From Methanosarcina sp. MSH10X1 (GTDB lineage: Archaea > Halobacteriota > Methanosarcinia > Methanosarcinales > Methanosarcinaceae), in contig NZ_SCHL01000003.1 in NCBI RefSeq assembly GCF_004099695.1, positions 186,001 through 250,000 on the forward strand: a stretch of 64,000 bases of DNA, given 5' to 3'. The position numbers and the translations under genes were made by a program. This document shows, piece by piece, positions 34,964 to 42,897 of the stretch. The first letter of the stretch is position 1, and the number at the start of each line of letters is the position of its first letter. Under the pieces are notes generated by a model. It was not told the origin of the DNA and did not search any database. It worked only from the letters and a program-made list of their open reading frames with translations.

Positions 34964-35351
34964 AAAGACAAAAACATAGTAATCACATTAAATCAAAATT
35001 CAAAATGTGACGCAGGCTAAAACCTGCGTCAGAACTAATTTATAGAAACCTTATAAGAAAAACGAACTCTCATATCCACTCACACTTATTCAAAATAACA
35101 TATAGCTACCTAAATATTTTACAATTTTTGCCTAATTCGTAAATGAGCTACCTGATAATAATTTAAGCCATCCACAGTTTGGTTAGTTTCAATTACTTTG
35201 CCTGCCTCAGTCATCTCCATGATATTAATCTTAATATCGCATTCTCGGAATTATAATCTCACATAACGTATGGCTTGTTAAATATATTTTAGTAGAAGTA
35301 TCCAAAACGAATACTTTAAATCAAGTACTGTCATAAACTCTCATAGATAAA
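34964..35351. other. Intergenic region between beta-helix gene and vanZ copy 1
   Basis: No gene is visible. A perfect hairpin lies at 35008-35031. The last 80 bases (from about 35280) are closely similar to the sequence before the vanZ copies at 38666 and 42230. Confidence 0.5.
35008..35031 (+). terminator. Perfect 9-bp hairpin after the beta-helix gene
   Basis: TGACGCAGG, loop CTAAAA, CCTGCGTCA: a perfect stem 45 bases after the stop codon. There is no strong T-run beyond it, so it may stabilise the 3' end of the transcript rather than terminate it. Confidence 0.5.
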
Positions 35352-35864
35352 ATGTTAAGAGTAAAAAATTCCAGAATATTTGTTCCGGCAACGATCCTAT
35401 ACGCAATCTTTGTTTTTTACCTCTCAGTAACATCAAATATAGGAAATATCAAACATCTTCTGGATAATACCCTGGGTGAAGCAATAATACAGATTCTTAC
35501 AGCAGCCCACCTGTCCATTATCCTGAAGTTTCTTGTCGGTTCCCTGCATTTCGTTGAAAGGCAATCTCTGGACCCGGGACATATAGGAATTTACTTCGGG
35601 CTTGGAGTTTTATTATATTTTATGTTTTTAAGCTCCAGAAATAAAATCCTTGAAAAGCATGCGGCTGCTTTTGCCGTCTTTACTGGCACCAGTTATGGCA
35701 TCCTGAACGAATTCTTCCAGACTTTTCTTCCCTACCGCACGGCAAGTGTAGCAGATGCGTTCTCAAACATTCTGGGACTTGTGCTCGCGCAAATCTGTGT
35801 AATTATATTTGTGCTAGTATTAAGTTCAGTTCAGAATAAGACCGTCGAAGAAGCAGTAAATTAA
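35352..35864 (+). CDS. VanZ-like membrane protein, copy 1
   Basis: The 170-residue protein has four membrane helices and the VanZ pattern: an N-terminal helix (FVPATILYAIFVFYLSVTSN), HFVERQSLDPGHIGIYFGLG in the middle, and the conserved EFFQTFLPYRTASVADAFSN segment (about residues 119-138). VanZ proteins are small membrane proteins of glycopeptide resistance and surface loci; the role is unclear. The sequence before it reads ATAGATAAAATG, where the other two copies have ATGGATAAAATG, so translation starts at the second ATG. Promoter-proximal sequence is shared with the copies at 38666 and 42230. Confidence 0.85.
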   Translation: MLRVKNSRIFVPATILYAIFVFYLSVTSNIGNIKHLLDNTLGEAIIQILTAAHLSIILKFLVGSLHFVERQSLDPGHIGIYFGLGVLLYFMFLSSRNKILEKHAAAFAVFTGTSYGILNEFFQTFLPYRTASVADAFSNILGLVLAQICVIIFVLVLSSVQNKTVEEAVN

Positions 35865-36332
35865 ATAAGAAAACTAAGTTAATTACTTAATTTTTTCACT
35901 ATCTCAAATGAAAAAATAACCTCATTAATAAAATTCCTAAATTCTGCTTCGGGAACATGGGATATGCTTTACTTGTTTAGCTCGTTCAAGCGGACTGATT
36001 TATAGCAAAGACATTTAATTTACCCAAAAAGACTTATTTTACAAGTACACGCGAAAATATTTTTTGTAATTTCCGTATTTTCAATGGATAGAGAAAATAA
36101 AATGACTTTCTCTGTGCCCACCATAATTATAGACAAAAAAATGAGTTACATTTAAAACGTGGAGAAAATACCGAATGTTTTTATAATTACTTACCTTATT
36201 TTTTTAGAACTTGATATAAATATATCTTATAATTTTCCAGAAAAAGAGAAATGGCAAAAATTATTTACAAACAATATGCTTTAAAGCGATTGAGTTATAT
36301 TCACCTTTTTTATAAAGATCCCTAAGAGAATT
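35865..36332. other. Intergenic region before flippase copy 2
   Basis: These 468 AT-rich bases hold no supported gene. A 24-codon frame near 36251 is too short to call. TATA-like stretches occur around 36217-36232. Confidence 0.4.
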
Positions 36333-37784
36333 ATGCAAATAGCTAAAAAAGTCGCCAGAAACTCAGCTTTTTTGCTTATCAACGGCATTTCATCCAAAAT
36401 AATCAGCTTTTTTATATTATTGTATATTGCCCGTTATCTCGGTCCTGCTGACTTTGGGAAATATTCCTTTGCTTTTGCATTTATCTACTTTTTTAGCTTC
36501 ATTCCGGATCTGGGAATACATAAAATTCTGGTGCGTGAAGCCGCGAAAGACCAGAAAATAATGGATAAGCTTATAGGAAACGCTACAGTCGTCAAATCCG
36601 TTCTGGCAGTACTTGCTTTTGCATTTTCCTGTTTAATCATAAGCCTTACAGATTATCCGCCTTCCACGAAAAACGCCGTGTATCTTGCAGCGTTCGGCTT
36701 GCTGGCAGTAAGCCTTAGCGGGTTTGGCATAGTCTATGAGGTAAAACTGAGGATGGACTACTCCTTATTTTTCAGCGTAACCGGCAGATTATTTTTCCTC
36801 ATCTCGGTTTTATACCTGACCCGGCATAATGCGAGTTTATACTCATTTATTATCGTATCCGTAGCGGCGGACTTTGTGCATAATATTTTAATGACCGGAT
36901 TTTCCGGGCGGTTTGTAAAACCCAGGCTCAGAATTGACTACAGCCTGATAAAGCAAATCATGCGAGAAGCCCTGCCAATAGCGGTCTCCACAGTCTTTGT
37001 TATGATATATTTCCGGATCGACACGGTTATGCTCTCCTTTCTGACAAACGACACGGATGTAGGGCTCTACAGTGCCGCCTACCGCCTGACTGAGGCTTTG
37101 ACTTTTATTCCTTCGGTGCTTATGGTCTCGATATATCCGCTAATGTCGAAATATTTCCACGAAAAAAATACAGCTTTCAATTATATTTACACAATGTCGT
37201 TCAAGCTGCTTTTTGCTTCGGGCTTGCTGCTTGCAACCGTGATCACATTTCTCTCTGAAAATATTATAGTTGGAATATACGGCTCAGATTACTACGGCTC
37301 AATAGCTGCATTACAGGTGCTGATCTGGGCTACTTCGGTAATGTTTGTAAACCAGCTTCTGAGTTCCACATACATTGCAAGCGGAAACCAGAATGTAATG
37401 GCTAAAATCTCAGCGTTTGCCGCCCTGTTGAATATCGGGCTGAACCTGGCCTTAATCCCACTTTATAGCTATACCGGCGCCAGTATTGCAACCCTGATCA
37501 CGGAATTTCTTGTGATGGTTTATGGGATTTACTGGATTGACAGAAAGCTTGTCCATGAAAATTTGTATAAAGAAATAATCTCTCCTTTAATCGGGGTTGG
37601 AATAATTTCGGCTTTCATGCTGATATCAAGAGATTATGCAAATATTGTTCCCCTGTCCGCAGTATCGGTTCTAATGTTCGCAGCGATACTCTATAACACG
37701 GGCTGGGTTGGTCAGGAGGATATAGCTTTGTTTAAAAAAGTCCTTCCGAAAGGGAGGGATAAAGGAAGTAAATCACTTAAATAA
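36333..37784 (+). CDS. Polysaccharide flippase (Wzx/MATE-like), copy 2
   Basis: The 483-residue protein is a paralogue of copy 1 with the same length, helices and motifs: LYIARYLGPADFGKYSFAFA, FIPDLGIHKILVREAAKD, YFRIDTVMLSFL and YSAAYRLTEALTFIPSVLM. By eye the two agree at about two thirds of positions across the whole chain. Synonymous positions here are richer in G and C, close to the chromosomal style, whereas copy 1 is AT-rich. That suggests this is the older resident and copy 1 arrived with the AT-rich island. It moves lipid-linked glycans outwards. Remnants of aglH and vanZ follow it. Confidence 0.9.
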   Translation: MQIAKKVARNSAFLLINGISSKIISFFILLYIARYLGPADFGKYSFAFAFIYFFSFIPDLGIHKILVREAAKDQKIMDKLIGNATVVKSVLAVLAFAFSCLIISLTDYPPSTKNAVYLAAFGLLAVSLSGFGIVYEVKLRMDYSLFFSVTGRLFFLISVLYLTRHNASLYSFIIVSVAADFVHNILMTGFSGRFVKPRLRIDYSLIKQIMREALPIAVSTVFVMIYFRIDTVMLSFLTNDTDVGLYSAAYRLTEALTFIPSVLMVSIYPLMSKYFHEKNTAFNYIYTMSFKLLFASGLLLATVITFLSENIIVGIYGSDYYGSIAALQVLIWATSVMFVNQLLSSTYIASGNQNVMAKISAFAALLNIGLNLALIPLYSYTGASIATLITEFLVMVYGIYWIDRKLVHENLYKEIISPLIGVGIISAFMLISRDYANIVPLSAVSVLMFAAILYNTGWVGQEDIALFKKVLPKGRDKGSKSLK

Positions 37785-37864
37785 GATATTTTGAGTTAAT
37801 GCAGCTAAATTATAGTAATTATAAGCCTTATATTGGCTCTCCCATCCTTCCTTTAATCATTTTA

Positions 37865-38357
37865 CACCTCCCCTGCATAAAAATCCCTATAAGGCAGAAA
37901 AACGAAGTCAACACATACATCATATAAGTTGCCTGCTTTTCAGCTTTGTAGAAAACCTTTCAAAATGAGCTTCAAGAGGCTAAAACTAAAGTCTCTAACA
38001 AAAATACTTTCACTTATTCCATAACCACGGAATACACCGAAAGCATCGACGAACCGTACCCTATTTCCTTTATTCCGCGTTTTCCGTGGTTAACTTTCCA
38101 CTTGAGATTAGTGAAAAAATTTTGTTTTTCGAAAATAAAAAAATATATCAGGTCATTCAGTTCAAATGAATTAAGATCATTGTTCCATAGGGTTTCTACA
38201 GAGCCTGCTTTTCAGTCACAGGATAGTAGTAAGGCAGAACCCATTTCAAAGTAAGCGGATTCGGACCTCTAGGATACGGCGGTCACATCAATAGAAGCGA
38301 TATGTTAGTGGCAAGCATAAAATAATCAAATGGTGAGACCGAATCAAAGAAGATCAT
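37865..38357 (-). pseudogene. Wrecked copy of the aglH-like gene (start and end pieces only)
   Basis: Pieces match the intact gene at 40880-41860 on the minus strand. The C-terminal end lies at about 37865-37943 (CTGCATAAAAATCCCTATA and onwards) and continues at 38216-38268 (GATAGTAGTAAGGCAGAACC and onwards). The first codons lie at about 38310-38357 (GGCAAGCATAAAATAATCAA and onwards). The whole middle, some 800 bases, is missing. An insertion (37944-38202) splits the C-terminal piece. Even the downstream GCAGCTAAATTA and the upstream region are shared with the intact copy, so this is a decayed segmental duplicate. Confidence 0.85.
37944..38202. mobile_element. MITE-like insertion with terminal inverted repeats
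   Basis: A 259-base segment interrupts the aglH remnant. It is bounded by a 13-base direct repeat GCCTGCTTTTCAG (37931-37943 and 38203-38215), which occurs once in the intact copy's equivalent, so it is a target duplication. The ends are inverted repeats: CTTTGTAGAAAACC on the left, and the right end read in reverse is CTCTGTAGAAACCC. Inside lies an 11-base perfect inverted repeat, TAACCACGGAA (38022-38032) with TTCCGTGGTTA (38082-38092). It encodes nothing, so it must be mobilised by a transposase elsewhere; the long duplication suggests an IS4-type enzyme. Confidence 0.8.
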
Positions 38358-38665
38358 TTTTGACTTCCTTTCTCGTTATTTAAAGTTCCTGCAAATAATG
38401 AAATAAATCTTCATAGTGGCACACCAATTTTAAGAAAAGTAATTAATATAGTTATCGAAAGATTTCGCAATAGTACGTTGGACTTTATAAGTTACGTTCT
38501 GTGTTGTGTGAGGGATGGAATCTTCCGAAAATATGTTATCCATAATTGGTTTTAATAAAAAATAGTGGATTAAAACATGATAAAAACCTGATGAGGACTT
38601 ATTGAGTATATTTAAATGATAATATTCAAACAAATACTTTAAATCATGTATATGTCATAAACTCT

Positions 38666-38883
38666 ATGGATAAAATGTTAAGAGTAAAAAATTCCAGAGT
38701 TATTGCCCCGGTAACGGTCCTATACGCAATCTCTGTTTTCTACCTGTCAGTAATATCAAACATAGGGGACCTCATACATCTCATAGATAATACCCTGGGC
38801 GATTATGTGTAATCATTGTAATCATATTCGTGCTCGTACTAAGTATATCTCAGAACAAGATTATGGAAGAGGCAGCAAATTAA
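38666..38883 (+). pseudogene. VanZ-like gene, internally deleted (copy 2)
   Basis: The first 46 codons match the other vanZ copies up to DNTLG, and the last 25 codons match their C-terminus (VIIFVLVLS then QNK and EEAAN). Some 300 bases in between are missing, and the junction near 38798-38812 shifts the frame, giving a stop at 38810-38812. What remains is a 48-residue peptide with one membrane helix plus an out-of-frame tail. Upstream promoter sequence is retained. The deletion removes all conserved VanZ residues. Confidence 0.9.
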
Positions 38884-38904
38884 AAGTTATAGAAAAAAGG
38901 CAGA

Positions 38905-40536
38905 GTGACTGAATTGAGAACAATAATTGTAACGTTAATGCTTCTGTTTTCCCTATTCCCCGCTTCGGTTTTAGCTTACGAAGAGCCAATCGATACTGGA
39001 AACTACAACGCGACAGCACAAACTGTTCAAACCAATGTCGTGGCAGAGCCTCTTAAAACTCCTGCAATCACCTGGAGCAAACCTGTTGATATAATCTATG
39101 GGACAACATTAAACAGTACTCAGTTAAACGCAGTGGCAACAGAGCCAGTAACTAACGCTCCAGTAGCGGGAACTTTTACCTATGCTCCAGTAAGTGAAAC
39201 CGTACTTAATACAGGCACACAGATATTGCAGGTCGTGTTTACACCCGCTGATACTGCAAAATACAGCACAGTAACACAGACGGTTGAAATCAATGTCCTC
39301 AAAGCTACTCCTGTAATCAACTGGAATAACCCTGCTGACATAGTCTACAAAACGCCATTGGGCAACACTCAGTTAGATGCAGTGGCAGCAAATCCAGCAA
39401 CTAACGCCCCGGTAGAGGGAACTTTTGCCTATACTCCAGCAGATGGGACCGTACTTAAGACAGGTACGCAGATATTGCAGGTTATGTTTACACCCACTGA
39501 TACTGAAAACTACAGTACAGCAATAAAAGCGGTTCAAATCAATGTCGTGGCAGCGCCTCTTAAAATTCCTGCAATCTCCTGGAATAAACCTGCTGATATA
39601 ATCTATGGGACAGCATTAAACAGTGCTCAGTTAAATGCAGTGGCAGCAGATCCGGTAACTAACGCTCCAGCAGCGGGAACTTTTACCTATACTCCAGTAA
39701 GTGGAACTGTACTCAATACAGGTACACAGACATTGCAGGTCGTGTTTACACCCGTTGATACTGCAACATACAGTACAGCGACACAGGCGGTTCAAATCAA
39801 TGTCGTAGCCTCATCAATTGATTCTTTGTCAACTGAGCCTTCCCCAATTGTTTCTGCCTCAACCGGCTCTTCATCAACCAGTCCTTCATCAACTGGTTAT
39901 GTATCAACTGATTCTTCATCAACTGAGTCTTCATCAATTAGTTCTTCCCCAAATGAACCCGCATCAACCAGTCCTTCATCAACTGAATCTTTGCCAGCTG
40001 AATCCTCATCAACTAGTCCTTCATCAATTGAGTCATCTCCAATTGTTTCTTCCCCAACCGATTCTCCATCAACCAGTTCACCACGAACCGGTTTTGTATC
40101 AACTAGTTCTTCCCCAACTGAATCCTCATCAACCAGTCCTTCGCCAACTGAGTCTTCCCCAGCTGAATCTTTCCCAATTAGTTTTGTATCAACTAGTTCT
40201 TCCGCAACTGTCTCTTCATCAACTGATTCTTTATCAACTAGTTCTTCCGCAACTGAATCTTCCTCAACCAGTTCTTCACGAGCTGGTTTTGTATCAACTG
40301 AATCTTCAACTACTGAGCCTTCTACAACCGAGTCTTCCCCAACTGAGTCTTCATCAGCTGATTCTTCCCTGACCGGGTCTTCCCCAACTGAGTCTTCACT
40401 ATATGATCCTTCATTAGTAAGATATGATCCTCTTACAGGGGAGGTCCAAGAAATACCAGAGTTCCCTTCAGTAGCTGTTCCAGTTGTGGCAATACTGGGA
40501 TTGCTTTTCATTTCACAGCGTAGAAAAGGGAACTAA
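38905..40536 (+). CDS. PEF-CTERM protein with three Ig-like repeats and a Ser/Thr-rich stalk
   Basis: The 543-residue protein starts at GTG 38905 with a signal peptide (about residues 1-24). Three repeats of about 85-90 residues follow, each with a W(S/N)KPxDIIYGTxL-type opening and TFTYTPxSGTVLNTGTQxLQ ending, resembling MBG/bacterial Ig-like surface repeats. From about 305 to 505 it is nearly all Ser, Thr, Pro and Glu in SSTESSSTSPS-like repeats, a probable extended, heavily glycosylated stalk. It ends in PEFP (residues 518-521), a hydrophobic helix and the basic tail QRRKGN: the PEF-CTERM signal for archaeosortase C (17579). TTG 38914 is an alternative start. It stands just after the vanZ remnant. 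Confidence 0.88.
   Translation: MTELRTIIVTLMLLFSLFPASVLAYEEPIDTGNYNATAQTVQTNVVAEPLKTPAITWSKPVDIIYGTTLNSTQLNAVATEPVTNAPVAGTFTYAPVSETVLNTGTQILQVVFTPADTAKYSTVTQTVEINVLKATPVINWNNPADIVYKTPLGNTQLDAVAANPATNAPVEGTFAYTPADGTVLKTGTQILQVMFTPTDTENYSTAIKAVQINVVAAPLKIPAISWNKPADIIYGTALNSAQLNAVAADPVTNAPAAGTFTYTPVSGTVLNTGTQTLQVVFTPVDTATYSTATQAVQINVVASSIDSLSTEPSPIVSASTGSSSTSPSSTGYVSTDSSSTESSSISSSPNEPASTSPSSTESLPAESSSTSPSSIESSPIVSSPTDSPSTSSPRTGFVSTSSSPTESSSTSPSPTESSPAESFPISFVSTSSSATVSSSTDSLSTSSSATESSSTSSSRAGFVSTESSTTEPSTTESSPTESSSADSSLTGSSPTESSLYDPSLVRYDPLTGEVQEIPEFPSVAVPVVAILGLLFISQRRKGN
39810..40380 (+). repeat. Imperfect 15-18 base coding repeats (TCTTCATCAACTGAG type)
   Basis: The Ser/Thr-rich region of the PEF-CTERM gene is made of many variants of TCTTCCCCAACTGAG, TCATCAACCAGT and similar units. 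Long accidental frames on the other frames result from this repetition. Confidence 0.8.
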
Positions 40537-40879
40537 CCATTCTCTTTTCTTTTCGTTCGTTTTTAATTTTTTTGCATTTATTATATCTTATTACGTTTTC
40601 CAACTCAGTTCCGATTTATAATTCCTTACATAAAACTGCATCAAAAAACATTTTTTTAAGATTAAAAAAATCTGGTTGTGTCAGCAAGAATTCCAAAATT
40701 TCTAATATAAAACACTGATATATAGGGCTGACATAATAAAAAAATCGAGCTCGAAGCGCTCGATTAACATATATAAATCTCAAGATATAATTAGAAAATT
40801 ATATTTTTAAGCTAATGCAGCTAAATTACAGCTAGTAAAAGAATTATATTGACTTTTTCTCACTTCTACTTTATTCTTA
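40537..40879. other. Convergent intergenic region
   Basis: These 343 AT-rich bases separate the ends of the PEF-CTERM gene and the aglH-like gene. T-rich tracts follow the PEF-CTERM stop (TTTTAATTTTTTTGC near 40561-40575), and a hairpin terminator for the opposite strand lies at 40737-40765. Confidence 0.5.
40737..40765 (-). terminator. Hairpin plus U-run ending the aglH-like transcript
   Basis: AATCGAGC (40743-40750) and GCTCGATT (40758-40765) form a perfect 8-bp stem with a 7-base loop. On the minus strand the stem is followed by seven or eight Us (plus-strand A-run 40738-40744). It lies about 115 bases after the aglH-like stop. Confidence 0.65.
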
Positions 40880-41860
40880 TTACATCCTTCCCGGCATAAA
40901 AATCCCTATCAAACAGAAAACCGACGTCAGCGCATACATTGCATAGGTTGCCTGTTTTTCAGTCATGGGGTAGTAGTAAGGCAGAACCCATTTCAGGGTA
41001 AGGGGGTTCGGGACTTCGAGAATGCCGTCTCCCCTGTCCCTTCCGAATTTGGCGACAGGGTATTTTCGGATTTTCCAGTAGACATACAGCAGAAAGTTGA
41101 CCGTGTGCGGGATAAGCATGACAAACCCGCTTATGACAAACCCCTGGATAACAATAATGGCTCCTATCGCAGCCCCTACCGTAAGGGAGCCGACATTGCC
41201 CCAGAAAATCTTTGAGGGGTTTCGGTCGTAGATGTAAAACCCGATCGTGGCGCCGGTAATGGCTGCAATCGAGATTATATTCTGGACATCGTGTGCGAGC
41301 GCGGATTTTATAATAAGGGAAAGGAGGACGATTACGGACAGCCCGGAGGCAAGCCCGTTGTACCCGGAATGCATATTGACAAGGTTTGAGGCAACCAGCA
41401 CGTAGGTCGGGATAACGAACTGGAAGTAAATTATCCCGAGATAGATATAACCGACTTCGGGAATGGAAAGCGAGGTATGGCCCGTGTACTGGATAAGGGG
41501 ATAAGAACAGTAATACATGATGAGCAGCTTGGAAACCCTGCCGATGTTGATCATGTCGTCGAGCACCCCGAAGAGCCCGAAAAGCGCAATCACAATCATG
41601 GCTACGTAATTTGTGGGCGTGAACCTGAAAAAAAGCGAGTTCAGCGACAGCGAAAGCATGGCAATGAGCAGGATCGCAATTCCGCCCCGGTCGGCTACGA
41701 ATGGAACATCTTTTTTATAGAAGTCCTTTGCTACTATCCCGTTCTTATGCAATTCTTTTATAAAAGAAGGCATAAATACCGCAGTCACAACCAGGGGAAA
41801 CCCGATATTGGTGGCGAGCATAAAATTTTCAAATGCTGAGACTGAACCAAAAAATACCAT
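40880..41860 (-). CDS. aglH: MraY/GPT-family polyprenyl-phosphate sugar-1-P transferase (AglH-like)
   Basis: The 326-residue membrane protein has about ten helices and the motifs of the MraY/WecA/GPT family: DRGGIAIL after the first loop, the catalytic aspartates in FGLFGVLDD (about residues 93-101), NLVNMHSGYNGLASG (about 159-173) and the sugar-nucleotide loop ending KFGRDRGDGILEVPNPLTLK. It transfers a sugar-1-phosphate from a UDP-sugar to dolichyl phosphate, the first step of lipid-linked glycan assembly. In the NxxNxxSGxNG motif Ser replaces the Asp of bacterial MraY, as in the AglH/DPAGT1-type branch. It shares a divergent promoter region with vanZ copy 3. A shattered copy lies at 37865-38357. 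Confidence 0.85.
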   Translation of the reverse strand: MVFFGSVSAFENFMLATNIGFPLVVTAVFMPSFIKELHKNGIVAKDFYKKDVPFVADRGGIAILLIAMLSLSLNSLFFRFTPTNYVAMIVIALFGLFGVLDDMINIGRVSKLLIMYYCSYPLIQYTGHTSLSIPEVGYIYLGIIYFQFVIPTYVLVASNLVNMHSGYNGLASGLSVIVLLSLIIKSALAHDVQNIISIAAITGATIGFYIYDRNPSKIFWGNVGSLTVGAAIGAIIVIQGFVISGFVMLIPHTVNFLLYVYWKIRKYPVAKFGRDRGDGILEVPNPLTLKWVLPYYYPMTEKQATYAMYALTSVFCLIGIFMPGRM

Positions 41861-42229
41861 TTTTCACTGTCCTTATCGTTAGTTAAAGTTCTTGCAAATA
41901 CGAAGCAAACTTTCATATCCGGCACACCCATTTTAAAAAAAGTAATAAATATAGTTATCGAAATATTTCACAATAGTACGGTGGGAATTCGTAAAGTTTG
42001 TATTTATTTTGAAATGGAATAAAATTCCGGACTTATGCGGCGCTCAATACAGCACATATTACAAACATACCGCAAACATGCCGCAAACACACCAGCAAAA
42101 CATACCAGCAAACACACCAGCAAAACATACCGCAAACACACCAGCAAAACATACCAGCAAAACATACCAAATATATTTAGTAGAAGTATTCAAAACAAAT
42201 ACTTTAAATCAGGTATTGTCGTAAACCTC
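41861..42229. promoter_or_regulatory. Divergent promoter region, aglH-like and vanZ copy 3
   Basis: These 369 bases separate the two divergent genes. The half near aglH (GTTATCGAAATATTTCACAA and flanks, about 41950-41975) recurs almost unchanged before the wrecked aglH copy near 38452-38475. The half near vanZ (AATATATTTAGTAGAAGTAT and following, from about 42171) recurs before vanZ copy 1. A tandem repeat tract lies between. Confidence 0.55.
42058..42173. repeat. Tandem repeats of ACATACCAGCAAAACACACC type
   Basis: Units of about 11 bases (ACATACCAGCAAA / ACACACCAGCAAA / ACATACCGCAAAC) are joined head to tail for about 115 bases, some lacking AG. The two other vanZ upstream regions lack this tract. 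Confidence 0.85.
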
Positions 42230-42748
42230 ATGGATAAAATGTTAAGAGTAAAAAGTTCCAGAGTTTTCGTCCCGGCTACGATCCTGTATGCAATCTTTGT
42301 TTTCTACCTGTCAGTCACCTCAAATATAGGAAACCTCAAACATCTCATAGATGACACCCTGGGTGCAGCAGCAATAAGCCTTCTTACCGAAGCTCACCTC
42401 TCTATTATCCTGAAATTTCTTGTAGGTTCCCTGCACTTTGTTGAAAGGCAATCTCTGGATCCGGGACACATCGGAATATACTTCGGGCTTGGGGTTTTAC
42501 TGTATTTCGTATTTTTAAGCTCAAGAAGAAAAACCCTGGAAAAATATTCAGCTGTCTTTGCCATACTTACCGGCACCTCATACGGAATCCTGAACGAGTT
42601 CTTCCAGACATTTCTTCCCTACCGCACGGCAAGCGTGACAGACGCCTTCTCGAACCTGCTTGGGCTCTTACTTGCGCAAATCTGTGTAATCGTATTCGTG
42701 CTCGCGTTAAGCGCAGTCCGGAGCAAAACAATAGAAGAAGCAAACTGA
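42230..42748 (+). CDS. VanZ-like membrane protein, copy 3
   Basis: The 172-residue protein is nearly identical in layout to copy 1: MDKMLRVKSSRVFVPATILY, HFVERQSLDPGHIGIYFGLG, and EFFQTFLPYRTASVTDAFSN with the conserved VanZ Gln/Phe/Arg residues. Four membrane helices are expected. I take ATG 42230 as the start by comparison with the other copies; an open frame continues upstream through the ACATACC repeat tract but that is not coding-like. ATG 42239 (MLRVK) is the other possible start. Function is unknown; its repeated linkage to aglH and a flippase suggests a role in surface-glycan or lipid-carrier metabolism. Confidence 0.85.
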   Translation: MDKMLRVKSSRVFVPATILYAIFVFYLSVTSNIGNLKHLIDDTLGAAAISLLTEAHLSIILKFLVGSLHFVERQSLDPGHIGIYFGLGVLLYFVFLSSRRKTLEKYSAVFAILTGTSYGILNEFFQTFLPYRTASVTDAFSNLLGLLLAQICVIVFVLALSAVRSKTIEEAN

Positions 42749-42814
42749 AGTTAAAGAAAATTAAAGTTGAATAAGCCAGAAAAAGAATTAAAAATAAGCC
42801 AGAAAAAAGAATTA

Positions 42815-42874
42815 AAAGTTAAAGAAAGTAGAAATAAAAGTTAAAGAAAGTAGAAGTAAAACGCAGGCTTCTAC
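42815..42874 (-). terminator. Hairpin plus U-rich tract ending iorAB
   Basis: GTAGAAG (42850-42856) and CTTCTAC (42868-42874) form a perfect 7-bp stem 24 bases after the iorB stop. On the minus strand the stem is followed by repeated TTTCTTTAACTTTTA units. The A-rich direct repeats GCCAGAAAAA(A)GAATTAAAA and GTTAAAGAAAGTAGAA at 42774-42857 make up this tract. Confidence 0.65.
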
Positions 42875-42897
42875 CTTTTAGCATGTATTTTAACTTA

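Noticed and set aside
39818-40511. Long frames in other phases of the Ser/Thr-rich PEF-CTERM gene
   Set aside because: By-products of the coding repeats; the true frame has signal peptide and PEF-CTERM tail.
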